Positions 1 to 8,383 of a stretch of DNA of 35,745 nt are shown piece by piece (the first letter of the stretch is position 1; each line of letters begins with the position of its first letter). The notes below the pieces were generated by a model. That model searched no databases and had not been told where the DNA came from. It worked only from the letters and a program-made list of their open reading frames with translations. Source of the stretch: Verrucomicrobiota bacterium (GTDB lineage: Bacteria > Verrucomicrobiota > Verrucomicrobiia > Limisphaerales > UBA8199); NCBI GenBank assembly GCA_012517205.1, contig JAAYVL010000160.1:1-35745 (forward strand). The letters are read 5' to 3'. The translations under genes were made by a program, and so were the position numbers.

Positions 1-43
1 AAAGAAAGCGCCGGCGCTCGCGGTGGCGGCGTAGCGCGCGATT

Positions 44-77
44 TTGCCCCCTGCGGCGGCGCCGCCGCAGGGGGCAA
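44..77. repeat. 34-bp perfect GC-rich palindrome
   Basis: The two 17-base halves (44-60 and 61-77) are exact reverse complements with no loop bases; the core is TGCGGCGGCGCCGCCGCA. As RNA it would form a very stable hairpin on either strand. Neither strand has a T-tract after it, so it is not a textbook intrinsic terminator, although it could end transcription of a gene left of the window. A binding site or cruciform-prone sequence is also possible. Confidence 0.8.
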
Positions 78-140
78 GCCAAGAAACACCTTGAGTGGAA
101 ACCATGATAACCAATTTGCTGAACTTGACGGACACAACTC

Positions 141-269
141 TCACCGGGAGTTCATAGGATTTTAGCTGGTACACCCGATGGGCATCCCTTGTACACCCCT
201 TGTACACGGCCTGAAGGCAGGGTATATCCACGGTATCTGGATAATGGGGCTGGGTGCCGGGAAAGGCCG
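141..269 (+). repeat. Dispersed intergenic repeat, copy 1 (129 bp)
   Basis: By eye this aligns without gaps to 11343-11471, with about 19 mismatches in 129 positions. It contains four consecutive degenerate 11-bp units at 169-179, 180-190, 191-201 and 202-212, of the form GTACAYCCCTT, then a conserved GGTAT-rich tail (221-245). The inverted left arm seen in copy 2 is not recognisable here, so this copy looks truncated or decayed. It lies in non-coding sequence. No function is known to me. Confidence 0.85.
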
Positions 270-672
270 AAACGACGAGAGAGAACGGGGTAATTAGTGA
301 TAAATTCAGCAAAACCAGTTAGTTATACATCTGAGGCTGGCGGAAGAGGGGTTTTCAAGGGCGGGAGGGAGTTCGGATGGCTTTTGGCTTCGCGAATTGC
401 TTGCCTGAAACGTTGACGTGGCATGGTTCAGCCGAACGACCTCGTCCCATTGGGGCCGGGGCGGTTCTGGCAGGCCAGCGGGTAGCCGCAACGAACCTTT
501 TGGCTGGTGGATTCAACGGGTTGGCCACTGGATTCCGAGTGTATTTCGCTCTTAAAATTGGCAAAACCCTCCGAAGGGGTGAGCGGGCGGCGGATGGCGA
601 GGCGGGCGGGGGTTCGCCGGGTGCGCCGGTTGGTTGCGGTGGCGGATGACCTTGGCTAAGGTGAGGGGAACA

Positions 673-1461
673 ATGTCATTTACTTTCGTCTTTCTGGGTT
701 CGGGCACTTCGCAGGGCGTGCCCGTTATTGGCAAGGAGTATCCACCCGCGTTTCTCGCCAATCCCAGGAATCACCGGACCCGGCCTTCGTTGTATGTGGC
801 GACGGAACAGACCCGGCTGGTGATAGATACCACCCCGGAATTCCGCCTCCAGATGCTGCGCGAGAAGATCGCCTGGCTGGATGCGGTGCTCATTACGCAC
901 TCGCACGCCGATCATATCATGGGGCTGGATGATTGCCGGCGCTTTTGCGACCTGCGCGGCGGCCAGGCGCTGCCGGTGTATGCGAGCGAAGCCACGATGA
1001 ACGATTTAAAACGCGTCTTCCGCTACGCCTTCGAGAATGGGCCGCGGCCCCGGGGCTACTTCACTCCCGAACCCCACGTCGTCACCGGCCCCTTCACGCT
1101 CGGGGATCTCGAGGTGACGCCGCTGTCCCTGCCGCATGGCCGAACCACGACCTATGGCTATCTTTTCGTTCAGCGGGGGCGGAAGCGGCTGGCCTATATG
1201 AGCGATTGCAAGGAGGTGCCGGCGGAAGTCGTCGCGCAGGTGCGCGGGGCGGAAGCGGTGGTGCTGGACGCGCTCCGGCCCCGGCCGCACCTGACGCATA
1301 TGTGCCTGGACGAGGCCCTGGCCGCGGCCCGGCGCATCGGCGCGGGGCGGACTTACTTTACGCATTTGACGCATGACTACGACCACGACGCGGCGCAAGC
1401 GGAGCTTCCCCCGGGAGTCGAGCTGGCGTATGATGGCCTGCGTGTGGCCGGCGGCGCTTGA
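673..1461 (+). CDS. MBL-fold metallo-hydrolase (PhnP-like)
   Basis: A 262-residue cytosolic protein of the metallo-beta-lactamase superfamily. The N-terminus has the GSGTSQGVP strand-loop typical of PhnP/cyclic-phosphodiesterase-like members. The metal-binding motif HSHADH is at residues 76-81, and further likely ligands are the Asp of MSDCKE and the His residues of [10 protein letters not shown] near the C-terminus. In this family the fold usually binds two metal ions and hydrolyses phosphodiesters; the substrate here is not known. I chose ATG 673 over the upstream ATG at 634 because GAGGGGA lies just before it and homology starts there. The Cys residues that follow [10 protein letters not shown] in many relatives are absent. 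The TIGR03790-type gene follows closely, so the two may be cotranscribed. Confidence 0.85.
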   Translation: MSFTFVFLGSGTSQGVPVIGKEYPPAFLANPRNHRTRPSLYVATEQTRLVIDTTPEFRLQMLREKIAWLDAVLITHSHADHIMGLDDCRRFCDLRGGQALPVYASEATMNDLKRVFRYAFENGPRPRGYFTPEPHVVTGPFTLGDLEVTPLSLPHGRTTTYGYLFVQRGRKRLAYMSDCKEVPAEVVAQVRGAEAVVLDALRPRPHLTHMCLDEALAAARRIGAGRTYFTHLTHDYDHDAAQAELPPGVELAYDGLRVAGGA

Positions 1462-1496
1462 ACTAATCCGGCGCGCGGATGTCCATACTCATAGCG

Positions 1497-3206
1497 ATGA
1501 TGAAGAGATTATTGGCGGGGCTGATGCTGCTGGCGGGCGGGGGCGTGGGAGCCGTGCGCGCGGCCGGCCCGGGGGACGAGGTTATCATCGTGTATAATAC
1601 GCGCGTGCCGGAATCCCGGGAGGTGGCCAGCTACTACGCGGAGCGGCGGCAGGTGCCGGCCAGCCAGATTTACGGGTTCCCCCTGTCCACGAACGAAGAG
1701 ATGTCCCGGGTGGAGTATCGCAGCGCGCTGGCCGAGCCGCTGGCGCGGAAGCTCAAAGAGCAGAAGCGGTGGGAGATTGGCCCGTGCATTATCAGCGCCA
1801 CGACCAACCAGCCGGGCCGGGTGGAGTGGAAGCCCCTCACCTCCGCCATCCGCTACGCCGTGCTCTGCTATGGCGTCCCGCTGCGCATCCAGCGGGACCC
1901 GCACTTGAAGGAGGAAGGCATGGCGGGGCTGCGGCCGGAATTGCGGCGCGACGAAGCCGCCGTGGATAATGAACTGGCCCTGCTGCCGATGACGGTCGAG
2001 AAGCTGCCGCTGTTTGGCCCGCTGCGCAACCCGGTCTATACCACCACCAACGCCGCGACGCTGAGCCCCACCAACGGCGTGCTGATGGTCGCACGGCTGG
2101 ATGGCCCCACGGCTGCCATCGCGCGCGGCCTGGTGGATAAAGCGCTGCAGGCCGAGGCCGAAGGCCTCTGGGGACGCGCCTATTTTGACCTGCGCAACAT
2201 CAGCGACCCCGGCTACCGGGTTGGCGATGAGTGGATTCGCGCCAGCGCGGGAGTCTGCAAGCAGTTGGGCTTGGAAACCGTGGTGGATGAAAATGCCCGC
2301 ACCTTTGCCGCGGGTTTTCCCCTGAGCCAGGTCGCCTATTATCTCGGCTGGTACGATGAGCATGTCTCGGGGCCTTTCGCGCAGCCGGAGGTCGAGTTCA
2401 TGCCCGGCGCGTTCGCTTACCACCTGCATTCCAACAGCGCGGGGACCTTGCGCGCCGCCCACCGGCACTGGGTCGGCCCGCTGCTGGCCAAGGGCGTCAC
2501 CATCACCATGGGAACCGTCTGCGAGCCTTACCTTTCGGGCACGCCCGACCTGGCGGCGTTCACCGCGCGCCTGGTTTACCTCGGGTTCACCTTCGGCGAA
2601 GCCGCCTACGCGGCGCAATCGGTCCTGTCGTGGCAAACCACCGTGGTGGGCGACCCGCTTTACCGGCCGTTTGGCATGGATCCCGACCGCCGGCACCGGG
2701 ATTTGGAGGCGCGCGGCAGCAAGCTGATCGAATGGTCGTGGCTGCGCCTGGCCAATCTCAACCTGGCCGTCGGCAAGCCGGTGCGGGAGGTCGTCGCGCT
2801 GCTGGAGCAACTGGAGGCGACGCGCCAGAGCGCCGTGCTGACGGAGAAGCTGGGCGACTTATACCTGGCGCAGGGCAAACCTTCCTCGGCCGTCCATGCC
2901 TACCGCCAGGCGCTGCCGCTGGCCTCCTCGCCTCAGCAGAAAATCCGGCTCCTGCTCACGATCGGCGAACGGCTGTCCGCCCTGGGGCGCACGGAGGAAG
3001 CCTACGCCGATTACCAGCAACTGCTGCAAGACTTTCCGAATTACCCGGAACCGCTCGCCCTTTACCAGAAGCTGCGGCCCCTGGCCCTGAAGCTGGGCAA
3101 GCAGGCGGAGGCCGAGAAGTACCAGGCGGAAATCAATCGCCTGTCTCCCCCGCCGCCCCCGGCGCCCGCATCCCCGCCGGCGGAGAGCAAGCCCGCGAAG
3201 CCGTAA
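1497..3206 (+). CDS. TIGR03790-type secreted protein with C-terminal TPRs
   Basis: About 569 residues. The N-terminus is a signal peptide (MMKRLLAG, a Gly/Leu/Ala core, then VRAAG). The mature start contains IIVYNTRVPESREVASYY and RRQVPASQI, which matches the TIGR03790 family of uncharacterised proteins found in Verrucomicrobia, Planctomycetes and some Proteobacteria. Residues around 430-550 read as helical repeats of TPR type (EKLGDLYLAQGKPSSAVHAY, then AYADYQQLLQDFPNYPEPLA). The tail is Pro/Ala-rich and probably disordered. Upstream in-frame ATGs at 1479 and 1500 are alternatives; I preferred 1497 because it puts Lys-Arg directly before the hydrophobic core. It probably acts in the periplasm or at the cell surface. 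Molecular function is unknown. Confidence 0.85.
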   Translation: MMKRLLAGLMLLAGGGVGAVRAAGPGDEVIIVYNTRVPESREVASYYAERRQVPASQIYGFPLSTNEEMSRVEYRSALAEPLARKLKEQKRWEIGPCIISATTNQPGRVEWKPLTSAIRYAVLCYGVPLRIQRDPHLKEEGMAGLRPELRRDEAAVDNELALLPMTVEKLPLFGPLRNPVYTTTNAATLSPTNGVLMVARLDGPTAAIARGLVDKALQAEAEGLWGRAYFDLRNISDPGYRVGDEWIRASAGVCKQLGLETVVDENARTFAAGFPLSQVAYYLGWYDEHVSGPFAQPEVEFMPGAFAYHLHSNSAGTLRAAHRHWVGPLLAKGVTITMGTVCEPYLSGTPDLAAFTARLVYLGFTFGEAAYAAQSVLSWQTTVVGDPLYRPFGMDPDRRHRDLEARGSKLIEWSWLRLANLNLAVGKPVREVVALLEQLEATRQSAVLTEKLGDLYLAQGKPSSAVHAYRQALPLASSPQQKIRLLLTIGERLSALGRTEEAYADYQQLLQDFPNYPEPLALYQKLRPLALKLGKQAEAEKYQAEINRLSPPPPPAPASPPAESKPAKP

Positions 3207-3399
3207 GCCGCGCGTCATCTGGATTTACAGACCGCCGGGTTTGCGCTTTACTGGGGGAAATGCGCGCGAGAATGGAGCCCGGGTTTCTGGTCACCGCCAG
3301 CCCGGCCGATTGGCCCTGCGGCCTCCCGGAGCGGGAGGCGGCTGCCGGGGCGCGCGCGCTTTTCGCGCCGGCGTCACTCCCCAATCCCCGGGAATCCCG

Positions 3400-4248
3400 A
3401 TGACCCGCCTTCCGGATACGCTGGGCATCATCGCCGGCAATCGTTCCCTGCCGCTCCTGCTCGCCCGGGAAGCCCGCCGCCAGGGAGTGCGGCGCCTGGT
3501 CGCCGTTGCGGTCGAAGGCGAGACCGATCCGGCGCTGGCAGCGCTGGTGGATGAGATCGTCTGGCTCAAGGTCGGCCAGCTTTCCCGGATGATCACCGCC
3601 TTCACGCAGCGCGGCGTCAGGCACTGCGTGATGGCGGGCCAGGTTGCGCCCCGGAACCTTTTCGATCTCCGCCCCGACCTCCGCGCGATGCGCCTGCTGT
3701 TGCGCCTGCGGGAAAAAAATGCCCACACCATCTTTGGCGCCATCGCGGAGGAGCTCCAGCGCGACGGCGTCGAGCTGATCGAAGCCACGCCGTGGCTTCA
3801 GCCGTTGATGCCGGGCGAGGGGTTCCACCTCGGGCCCCGGCTGTCCGACGCTCAGCGCGCGGATGTGGAATACGGCTTTCGCATCGCCAAGGAAGTATCC
3901 CGCCTGGAGATAGGCCAGATTGTTCTCGTCAAAGGGGGCGCCGTGCTGGCGGTCGAGGCCTTCGAGGGGACGGACGCCTGCCTGGCCCGCGGCGGCGCGC
4001 TGGCCGGGCCCGACGGCGGGGCGGTCGCCGTCAAGGTGGCCAAGGAGCGGCATGATTTCCGGTTTGATATCCCCTGCCTCGGCCCGCAGACCCTCGAGAC
4101 CTGCGCCGCCGCGCGGGTGGCGGTGCTGGCCTTTGAGGCGGGGCGCTCGCTGCTCCTGGAACAAGAGACTTGCGAACGCCTGGCCCGCGCGCATAAGATT
4201 TCGGTCGCGACGATTGGCGCTGCCCCTCGTCCACCATGTCAGAACTGA
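3400..4248 (+). CDS. lpxI: UDP-2,3-diacylglucosamine pyrophosphatase LpxI
   Basis: A 282-residue protein that matches LpxI (formerly DUF1009) along its length. LpxI hydrolyses UDP-2,3-diacylglucosamine to lipid X and UMP in lipid A biosynthesis and replaces LpxH in many bacteria. Visible family features are LGIIAGNRSLPLLLAREA at the start, the VWLKVGQLSRM and VMAGQV strands, FDLRPDLRAMRLL, and the C-terminal HDFRFDIPCLGPQTLE, which carries the Asp in the region known to be catalytic. The ORF is open upstream to 3241, but the family N-terminus begins at the ATG at 3400, with GGGA a few bases before it. Its presence implies a lipid A-containing outer membrane. A short hypothetical gene follows after 62 bp. 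Confidence 0.92.
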   Translation: MTRLPDTLGIIAGNRSLPLLLAREARRQGVRRLVAVAVEGETDPALAALVDEIVWLKVGQLSRMITAFTQRGVRHCVMAGQVAPRNLFDLRPDLRAMRLLLRLREKNAHTIFGAIAEELQRDGVELIEATPWLQPLMPGEGFHLGPRLSDAQRADVEYGFRIAKEVSRLEIGQIVLVKGGAVLAVEAFEGTDACLARGGALAGPDGGAVAVKVAKERHDFRFDIPCLGPQTLETCAAARVAVLAFEAGRSLLLEQETCERLARAHKISVATIGAAPRPPCQN

Positions 4249-4310
4249 ACCAGTAAACCCGAGTCACGCTGTCATCCGTTAACACGCTCGATCCAAACCG
4301 CCCCGCATCC

Positions 4311-4814
4311 ATGCTCTCCGCCCACGAACTGCTTGGTTTCATGTCGCCGTCCCTGGCGATGGAAATCCTCACCTACGCCTACGAGAACGACAAACCCATC
4401 TACCGCGCCACCCTGAATGCGGTCGCGGAGGCGCGCAAGCTGCGCCCGGTGTATTTCGAGCGCCAGCCCAAGCCGCAGCGCCATGCGGCCATGCTCGTTT
4501 CCTTGGCCCGCCCGGCCCTCGACGCGGTGACCAGCGGCCTCATCCGCGCCTGGCTCCTCAAAAAGCACAAGGCCATGCTCACCGATTTTCTGGACGCGCT
4601 GGGCATCAAGCACGAGGACGGCGTGGTGGACGACTTGCCGCCGGCGATGGACGACGCCAAACTTAAGGCCGCCGTGGAAACGCTCCTGGCCAAATACCCG
4701 CCCGAGACCGTCGCGGTCTATCTCCACTCCTTCAACGAAATGAATGAGCAGGAATGGCCCAACCTCGCCACCCTGCTGAACGCAGACGCCCGCCTCCAGT
4801 TGGGCGCCGCCTGA
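4311..4814 (+). CDS. Conserved-looking hypothetical protein, 167 aa
   Basis: I do not recognise this protein. It is a mostly helical, soluble sequence with no signal peptide or membrane segment: MLSAHELLGF, then a basic central part (AEARKLRPVYFERQPKPQRH), a long helix-rich stretch (GLIRAWLLKKHKAMLTDFL) and an acidic C-terminal half ending in ADARLQLGAA. Codon use and third-position GC look like the neighbouring real genes, and the product is not low-complexity, so I take it as coding. It lies 62 bp after lpxI on the same strand and could be cotranscribed. It converges with the LVIVD-repeat gene ending at 4854. No clear Shine-Dalgarno precedes ATG 4311. Confidence 0.75.
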   Translation: MLSAHELLGFMSPSLAMEILTYAYENDKPIYRATLNAVAEARKLRPVYFERQPKPQRHAAMLVSLARPALDAVTSGLIRAWLLKKHKAMLTDFLDALGIKHEDGVVDDLPPAMDDAKLKAAVETLLAKYPPETVAVYLHSFNEMNEQEWPNLATLLNADARLQLGAA

Positions 4815-4853
4815 CCGGCCCTCCGGCGGTTCCCGGCCGGCTGCCGCGAGCCG

Positions 4854-6917
4854 TTACGGCTGGCGCACGCGATAAAACTTCCGCGGCTGCGTGGCGTAGC
4901 GCACGTCGGTATCCGTGAACTCGAAGGGCACCGCCGCCGGGTTGGTGGTGAAGAGCGCCTGCCAGTTGGTCGCCGCCTTGAGAAGGGACGCCGCCTCAAG
5001 GGTGAACGGCGTGCCGAGCGCGCCCCCCTCCACGCGCAGCATGTACTGCACGTTCGGCAGCGAGCAAAAGACCCGCAGCCCCTTTTCGTCGTTCGCCACG
5101 TAAACCCGGTTTCCGGCCACCGCCACTCCCCGCGCCGTTCCGCGCGTGGGATAGCTGCCCAGCCGCACCGGGCTGGCGGGGTTGCTTACATCAATCACTT
5201 GCAGCCCCGCTTCGCCGTCCACGACATAAGCCCGCGCGCCCGCCACCGCCACTCCCCGCGCTATCCCGCCGGTGCCGCAGCCGCCCAGCCGCACCGGGCT
5301 GGCGGGGTTGCTTACGTTAATGATTTGCAGACCGGCTTCGCCGTCCGCGACGTAGGCCACCGCGCCTGCCACCGCCACGCCATACGCCGTTCCGCTGGTG
5401 TCGTAGCCGCCCAGCCGCACCGGGTTGGCGGGGTTGCTCACGTTGATAAGCTGCAGCCCGGCTTCGCCATACGCCACGCAGGCGGTCGTGTCCGCCAGCG
5501 CCACGCCCTGCGCGACCCAGTTGGCGGAATAATAGCCGCCCAGCCGCACCGGGCTGGCGGGGTTGCTTACGTTGATGATTTCCAGTCCCGCCGGGCCATC
5601 CGCCACATAAGCGACCGAGCCCGCCACCGCCACGCCGTTGGCGTAGGAGCAAAGGTAGCCCCCCAGCCGCGCCGGGCTGTCGGGGTTGCTCACGTTGATA
5701 ATTTGCAGCCCGGAGTCGGAGCAGGCCAGGTAGGCGGTCGTGCCCGCCACCGCCACGCTTTGCGCCAGGCCGTTGGTTTGAAAACCGCCCCGCCGCGCCA
5801 GGGCGAGCGGGTCGCTCACGTCAATGATTTGCAGCCCGGCCGCGCCGTCCGCCACATAGGCCAGCGAGCCCGCCACCGCCACGCCATACGCCGTCCCGCC
5901 GGGATTAAAGCCGCCCAGCCGCACCGGGTTGACCGGATTGCTCACGTTGAGGACTTGCAGCCCGGCGGCGGCATCCACCACGCAGGCGGTGCTGCCCGCC
6001 AGCGCCACGCCCGCCGCGCCGCCGCCGGTGTCATAGAAACCCAGCGGCATGGGGTTGGCCGGGTTGCTGACATTGATGATTTGCAGCGACGTCAGAATAT
6101 CGGCCACGTAAGCGGCGCCGCCTGCCACGGCCACCCGGTTCGCGTTCCCCCAGGTGAGGTAGCTGCCCAGCAAAGACGGGCTGGCCGGGTTGCTGACGCT
6201 AATAATCACCAGCCCCGCCTCTCCGTCGGCCACGTAGGCGATGCCGCCCGCCACCGCCACGCCGTTCGCATACCCGCTGGTGTCATAGCCGCCCGTCCGC
6301 ACCGGGTGGGCCGGGTCGCTCACGTTGATGACCTGCAATCCCGCCGGCCCGTCGGCCACGTAAACGTAGTTGCCCGCCAGCGCCACGCCATTGGCATATC
6401 CGCTGGTATCATAGCCGCCCAGCCATACCGGGCTGGCCGGATTGCTCACATCAATCACCTGCAGCCCCGCCGTGCCGTCGGCCACGTAGGCGAGGTTGCC
6501 CGCCACCACCACGTCCTTTGCCTGGCCGCTGGTATTAAACCCGCCCAGCCGCACCGGGTGGGCCGGGTTGCTGATGCTGATAATCTCCAGCCCCGCCTCT
6601 CCATCCGCCACGTAAACATAGTTGCCCGCCACCGCCAGGCCGCCCGCCTGCCCGTCGGTATCGCAGCCGCCCGTCCGCACCGGGTGGGCCGGGTTGCTCA
6701 CGTCAATCACCGCCAGCCCGCTGGTTCCCAGGGCCAGCCAAGCGTAGCTGCCCGCCATTTTGACATCCTCCGCCGCGCCCCGCGCGTAAGCGGGCCATTG
6801 GCCTTGCGACAGCGGCGTCAGCCGCGGCGGCGCCGCGCCGGCCGGGAGCGCCCCCAGCAGCAGGCTCAGCCCCAGCGCCAGCCCGCCCCCGCCGCTCGTC
6901 AATCTCGTCAGTTGCAT
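4854..6917 (-). CDS. Secreted LVIVD-repeat beta-propeller-like protein
   Basis: A 687-residue exported protein. Residues 1-29 are a signal peptide (Gly/Leu-rich core, LPAGAAP cleavage region). Residues about 51-621 are 13 full repeats plus one partial repeat of about 42 residues, consensus GVAVAGxxAYVADGEAGLQIINVSNPASPVRLGGY. These match the LVIVD repeat (Pfam PF08309), thought to form beta-propeller blades. The last 65 residues form a separate module ending in FYRVRQP, a tail style common in secreted verrucomicrobial proteins. The start ATG has AAAGGA about seven bases upstream. It is probably a surface or periplasmic binding/scaffold protein; the ligand is unknown. The repeats are alike at DNA level, so copy number could vary. 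A long ORF on the opposite strand arises from the repeat composition and is not a gene. Confidence 0.88.
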   Translation of the reverse strand: MQLTRLTSGGGGLALGLSLLLGALPAGAAPPRLTPLSQGQWPAYARGAAEDVKMAGSYAWLALGTSGLAVIDVSNPAHPVRTGGCDTDGQAGGLAVAGNYVYVADGEAGLEIISISNPAHPVRLGGFNTSGQAKDVVVAGNLAYVADGTAGLQVIDVSNPASPVWLGGYDTSGYANGVALAGNYVYVADGPAGLQVINVSDPAHPVRTGGYDTSGYANGVAVAGGIAYVADGEAGLVIISVSNPASPSLLGSYLTWGNANRVAVAGGAAYVADILTSLQIINVSNPANPMPLGFYDTGGGAAGVALAGSTACVVDAAAGLQVLNVSNPVNPVRLGGFNPGGTAYGVAVAGSLAYVADGAAGLQIIDVSDPLALARRGGFQTNGLAQSVAVAGTTAYLACSDSGLQIINVSNPDSPARLGGYLCSYANGVAVAGSVAYVADGPAGLEIINVSNPASPVRLGGYYSANWVAQGVALADTTACVAYGEAGLQLINVSNPANPVRLGGYDTSGTAYGVAVAGAVAYVADGEAGLQIINVSNPASPVRLGGCGTGGIARGVAVAGARAYVVDGEAGLQVIDVSNPASPVRLGSYPTRGTARGVAVAGNRVYVANDEKGLRVFCSLPNVQYMLRVEGGALGTPFTLEAASLLKAATNWQALFTTNPAAVPFEFTDTDVRYATQPRKFYRVRQP
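5055..6767 (-). repeat. Tandem ~126-bp intragenic repeats (13.5 copies)
   Basis: DNA of the LVIVD-repeat domain. Units are nearly all 42 codons; two units differ by one codon, one short and one long. Reading from the gene start, the recurring hallmark is the segment for VSNPASPVRLGG. Some neighbours are nearly identical and others are clearly diverged (units 6-9), which suggests partial homogenisation by recombination. Confidence 0.85.
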
Positions 6918-7246
6918 GAAGATCCTTTGGTCATGGGTTGTTCGGCGAATATAAAGTCTCTGGGCACATCCCCCGCTTTCGCCATGCCGCGGGGCGGAGG
7001 CAGAGCGGGTTGTCGGCCCTGCGCATCATGGTTATAGTCTGCCCAATCAAGCCGGAATCGTCAAGCTCGGCCCCTTGCCCCGCCGCGCGGCTGGCCCGGG
7101 TCTCGGGGTGTTGGGAGAGGCCGGATTTGCCGGGTTTCCCCCGCCGTTTCGGTCCGGCCCGGCAAAGCGGGCGGTGGCCGGAAGAAAGGGCTTGCCAGCG
7201 GGCGGCGGTTTTTCGTTCACTAAGACCTAGAATACGCCTTTAGCTT
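6918..7246. promoter_or_regulatory. Divergent intergenic region
   Basis: This 329-bp gap separates the leftward LVIVD-repeat gene and the rightward PfkB kinase, so it should contain both promoters. The best plus-strand candidate is TTGTCG (7010-7015), 17-bp spacer, TATAGT (7033-7038), which would leave a leader of about 200 nt. A second TAGAAT hexamer at 7228-7233 is closer to the kinase but lacks a good -35. On the minus strand TATATT lies about 35 bases before the LVIVD start, without a convincing -35. The pfkB start has no visible Shine-Dalgarno. Confidence 0.4.
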
Positions 7247-8296
7247 ATGAAGAAAAAAAGCGCCAAGATTCGCTCCGGTCTGCTTGCCGGGGGCAACTGG
7301 ATCATGGATCAGGTCAAGATGATTGACGTTTACCCCCAGCCCGAGCAGTTGGCGAACATTCGCAGCCAATCCCAGGGCACGGGCGGAGCGCCCTTTAACG
7401 TGCTGGTGGACCTCGCGCGGTCGGGCACGCCGTTTCCACTTTATGCCGCCGGCCTGGTGGGGCGGGACCCCCTGGGCAAAGAAATCCTGGAAATCTGCCG
7501 CCACTACAAGATTGATGTCCGGCACCTCGGCGCCACCCCCAAGGCCCCCACCTCCTACACGGACGTGATGACCGAGCTGGGCAGCGGGCGGCGGACGTTC
7601 TTTCATGCCCGCGGCGCCAACGCGCTTTGGGACGGCGCCGATTTGGATTTCCAGAAGCTCAACGTGCGGATCTTTCACCTGGGATACCTGCTGCTGCTCG
7701 ATGCGCTGGACAAGCCCGACGCCCGGCTCGGCACCCAGGCGGCGCGCCTGCTGGCCCGCGCCCAGGCCGCCGGCGTGCGGACCAGCGTGGATGTGGTGAG
7801 CGAAGACAGCGACCGCTTCGCGCGCATTGTCAACCCGGCGTTAAAGCATGTGGACTACTGCATCCTCAACGAAATTGAGGCGGGCAAGACGACCGGGTTC
7901 AAGATTCGGCTGCCGGACGGGAAACTGGACACGGTGGCGCTGCGCCACGCGGCCGGCGCCCTGCTGCAACAGGGCGTGCGCGAGCTGGTGGTGGTGCATT
8001 TCCCGGAAGGAGCCTTCGCGCGCACGCGCAAGGGGGATGATTTCTGGCAGCCCGCCCTCAAATTGCCGCCCAAATACATCGCCGGCACCGCGGGCGCCGG
8101 GGATGCGTTCTGCGCCGGGGTGCTGTATGGCTTGCACGAAAGTTGGGACTTGCAGCGGTGCCTGCTGACGGGGGTTTGCATCGCGGCGGCCTCGCTGGCG
8201 GACGCCACCTGCACGACGGGGGTGAAAGCCTTGAATACTTCGCTGGCCCTGGCCCGCAAGTTCGGCTTCGGCGCGCCGCTGGACGGGGCGGATTAA
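7247..8296 (+). CDS. PfkB/ribokinase-family carbohydrate kinase
   Basis: A 349-residue cytosolic kinase. It shows the ribokinase-fold N-terminal GGAPFNVLVDLARSG signature, the central VSEDSDRF and VDYCILNEIEAG segments, and near residues 279-290 the C-terminal PfkB signature GTAGAGDAFCAGVL with the catalytic Asp and anion-hole glycines. The family phosphorylates sugars, sugar phosphates or nucleosides with ATP. The substrate cannot be read from sequence; fructose- or ribose-like sugars are plausible. The N-terminus (MKKKSAKIRSGLLAGGNWIMDQ) is somewhat divergent from ribokinase. The gene stands alone on the plus strand and converges with efp, with no sugar transporter or regulator adjacent. 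Confidence 0.88.
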   Translation: MKKKSAKIRSGLLAGGNWIMDQVKMIDVYPQPEQLANIRSQSQGTGGAPFNVLVDLARSGTPFPLYAAGLVGRDPLGKEILEICRHYKIDVRHLGATPKAPTSYTDVMTELGSGRRTFFHARGANALWDGADLDFQKLNVRIFHLGYLLLLDALDKPDARLGTQAARLLARAQAAGVRTSVDVVSEDSDRFARIVNPALKHVDYCILNEIEAGKTTGFKIRLPDGKLDTVALRHAAGALLQQGVRELVVVHFPEGAFARTRKGDDFWQPALKLPPKYIAGTAGAGDAFCAGVLYGLHESWDLQRCLLTGVCIAAASLADATCTTGVKALNTSLALARKFGFGAPLDGAD

Positions 8297-8383
8297 GGCG
8301 CGGATTCTCCCGGAAAACGCCACGACCCGCCGCGCGGGCGGGCCGGGGAAGCCGGCGGTGGAACCGGGCCGCAGCGGGGTCGC

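Larger units (their letters stand above)
1..672. other. Intergenic region, no convincing gene
   Basis: No supported gene lies left of the MBL hydrolase start at 673. The stretch holds a GC-rich perfect palindrome (44-77) and a copy of a dispersed repeat (141-269), followed by sequence with no recognisable structure (270-660). A 90-codon plus-strand ORF (377-649) has a purine-rich stretch before its ATG but low-complexity, unrecognisable content, so I do not call it a gene. Whatever gene lies upstream is outside the window. Confidence 0.6.

Noticed and set aside
377..649. 90-codon plus-strand ORF
   Set aside because: It has a purine-rich stretch before the ATG but an unrecognisable product with a Gly-rich end. 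Support is too weak to call a gene.
3133..4194. 353-codon minus-strand ORF
   Set aside because: It is antisense to lpxI and shows no domain.
5199..7037. 612-codon plus-strand ORF with repeats
   Set aside because: It is the antisense reading of the LVIVD repeats; the periodic His/Arg-rich product only mirrors the tandem DNA.
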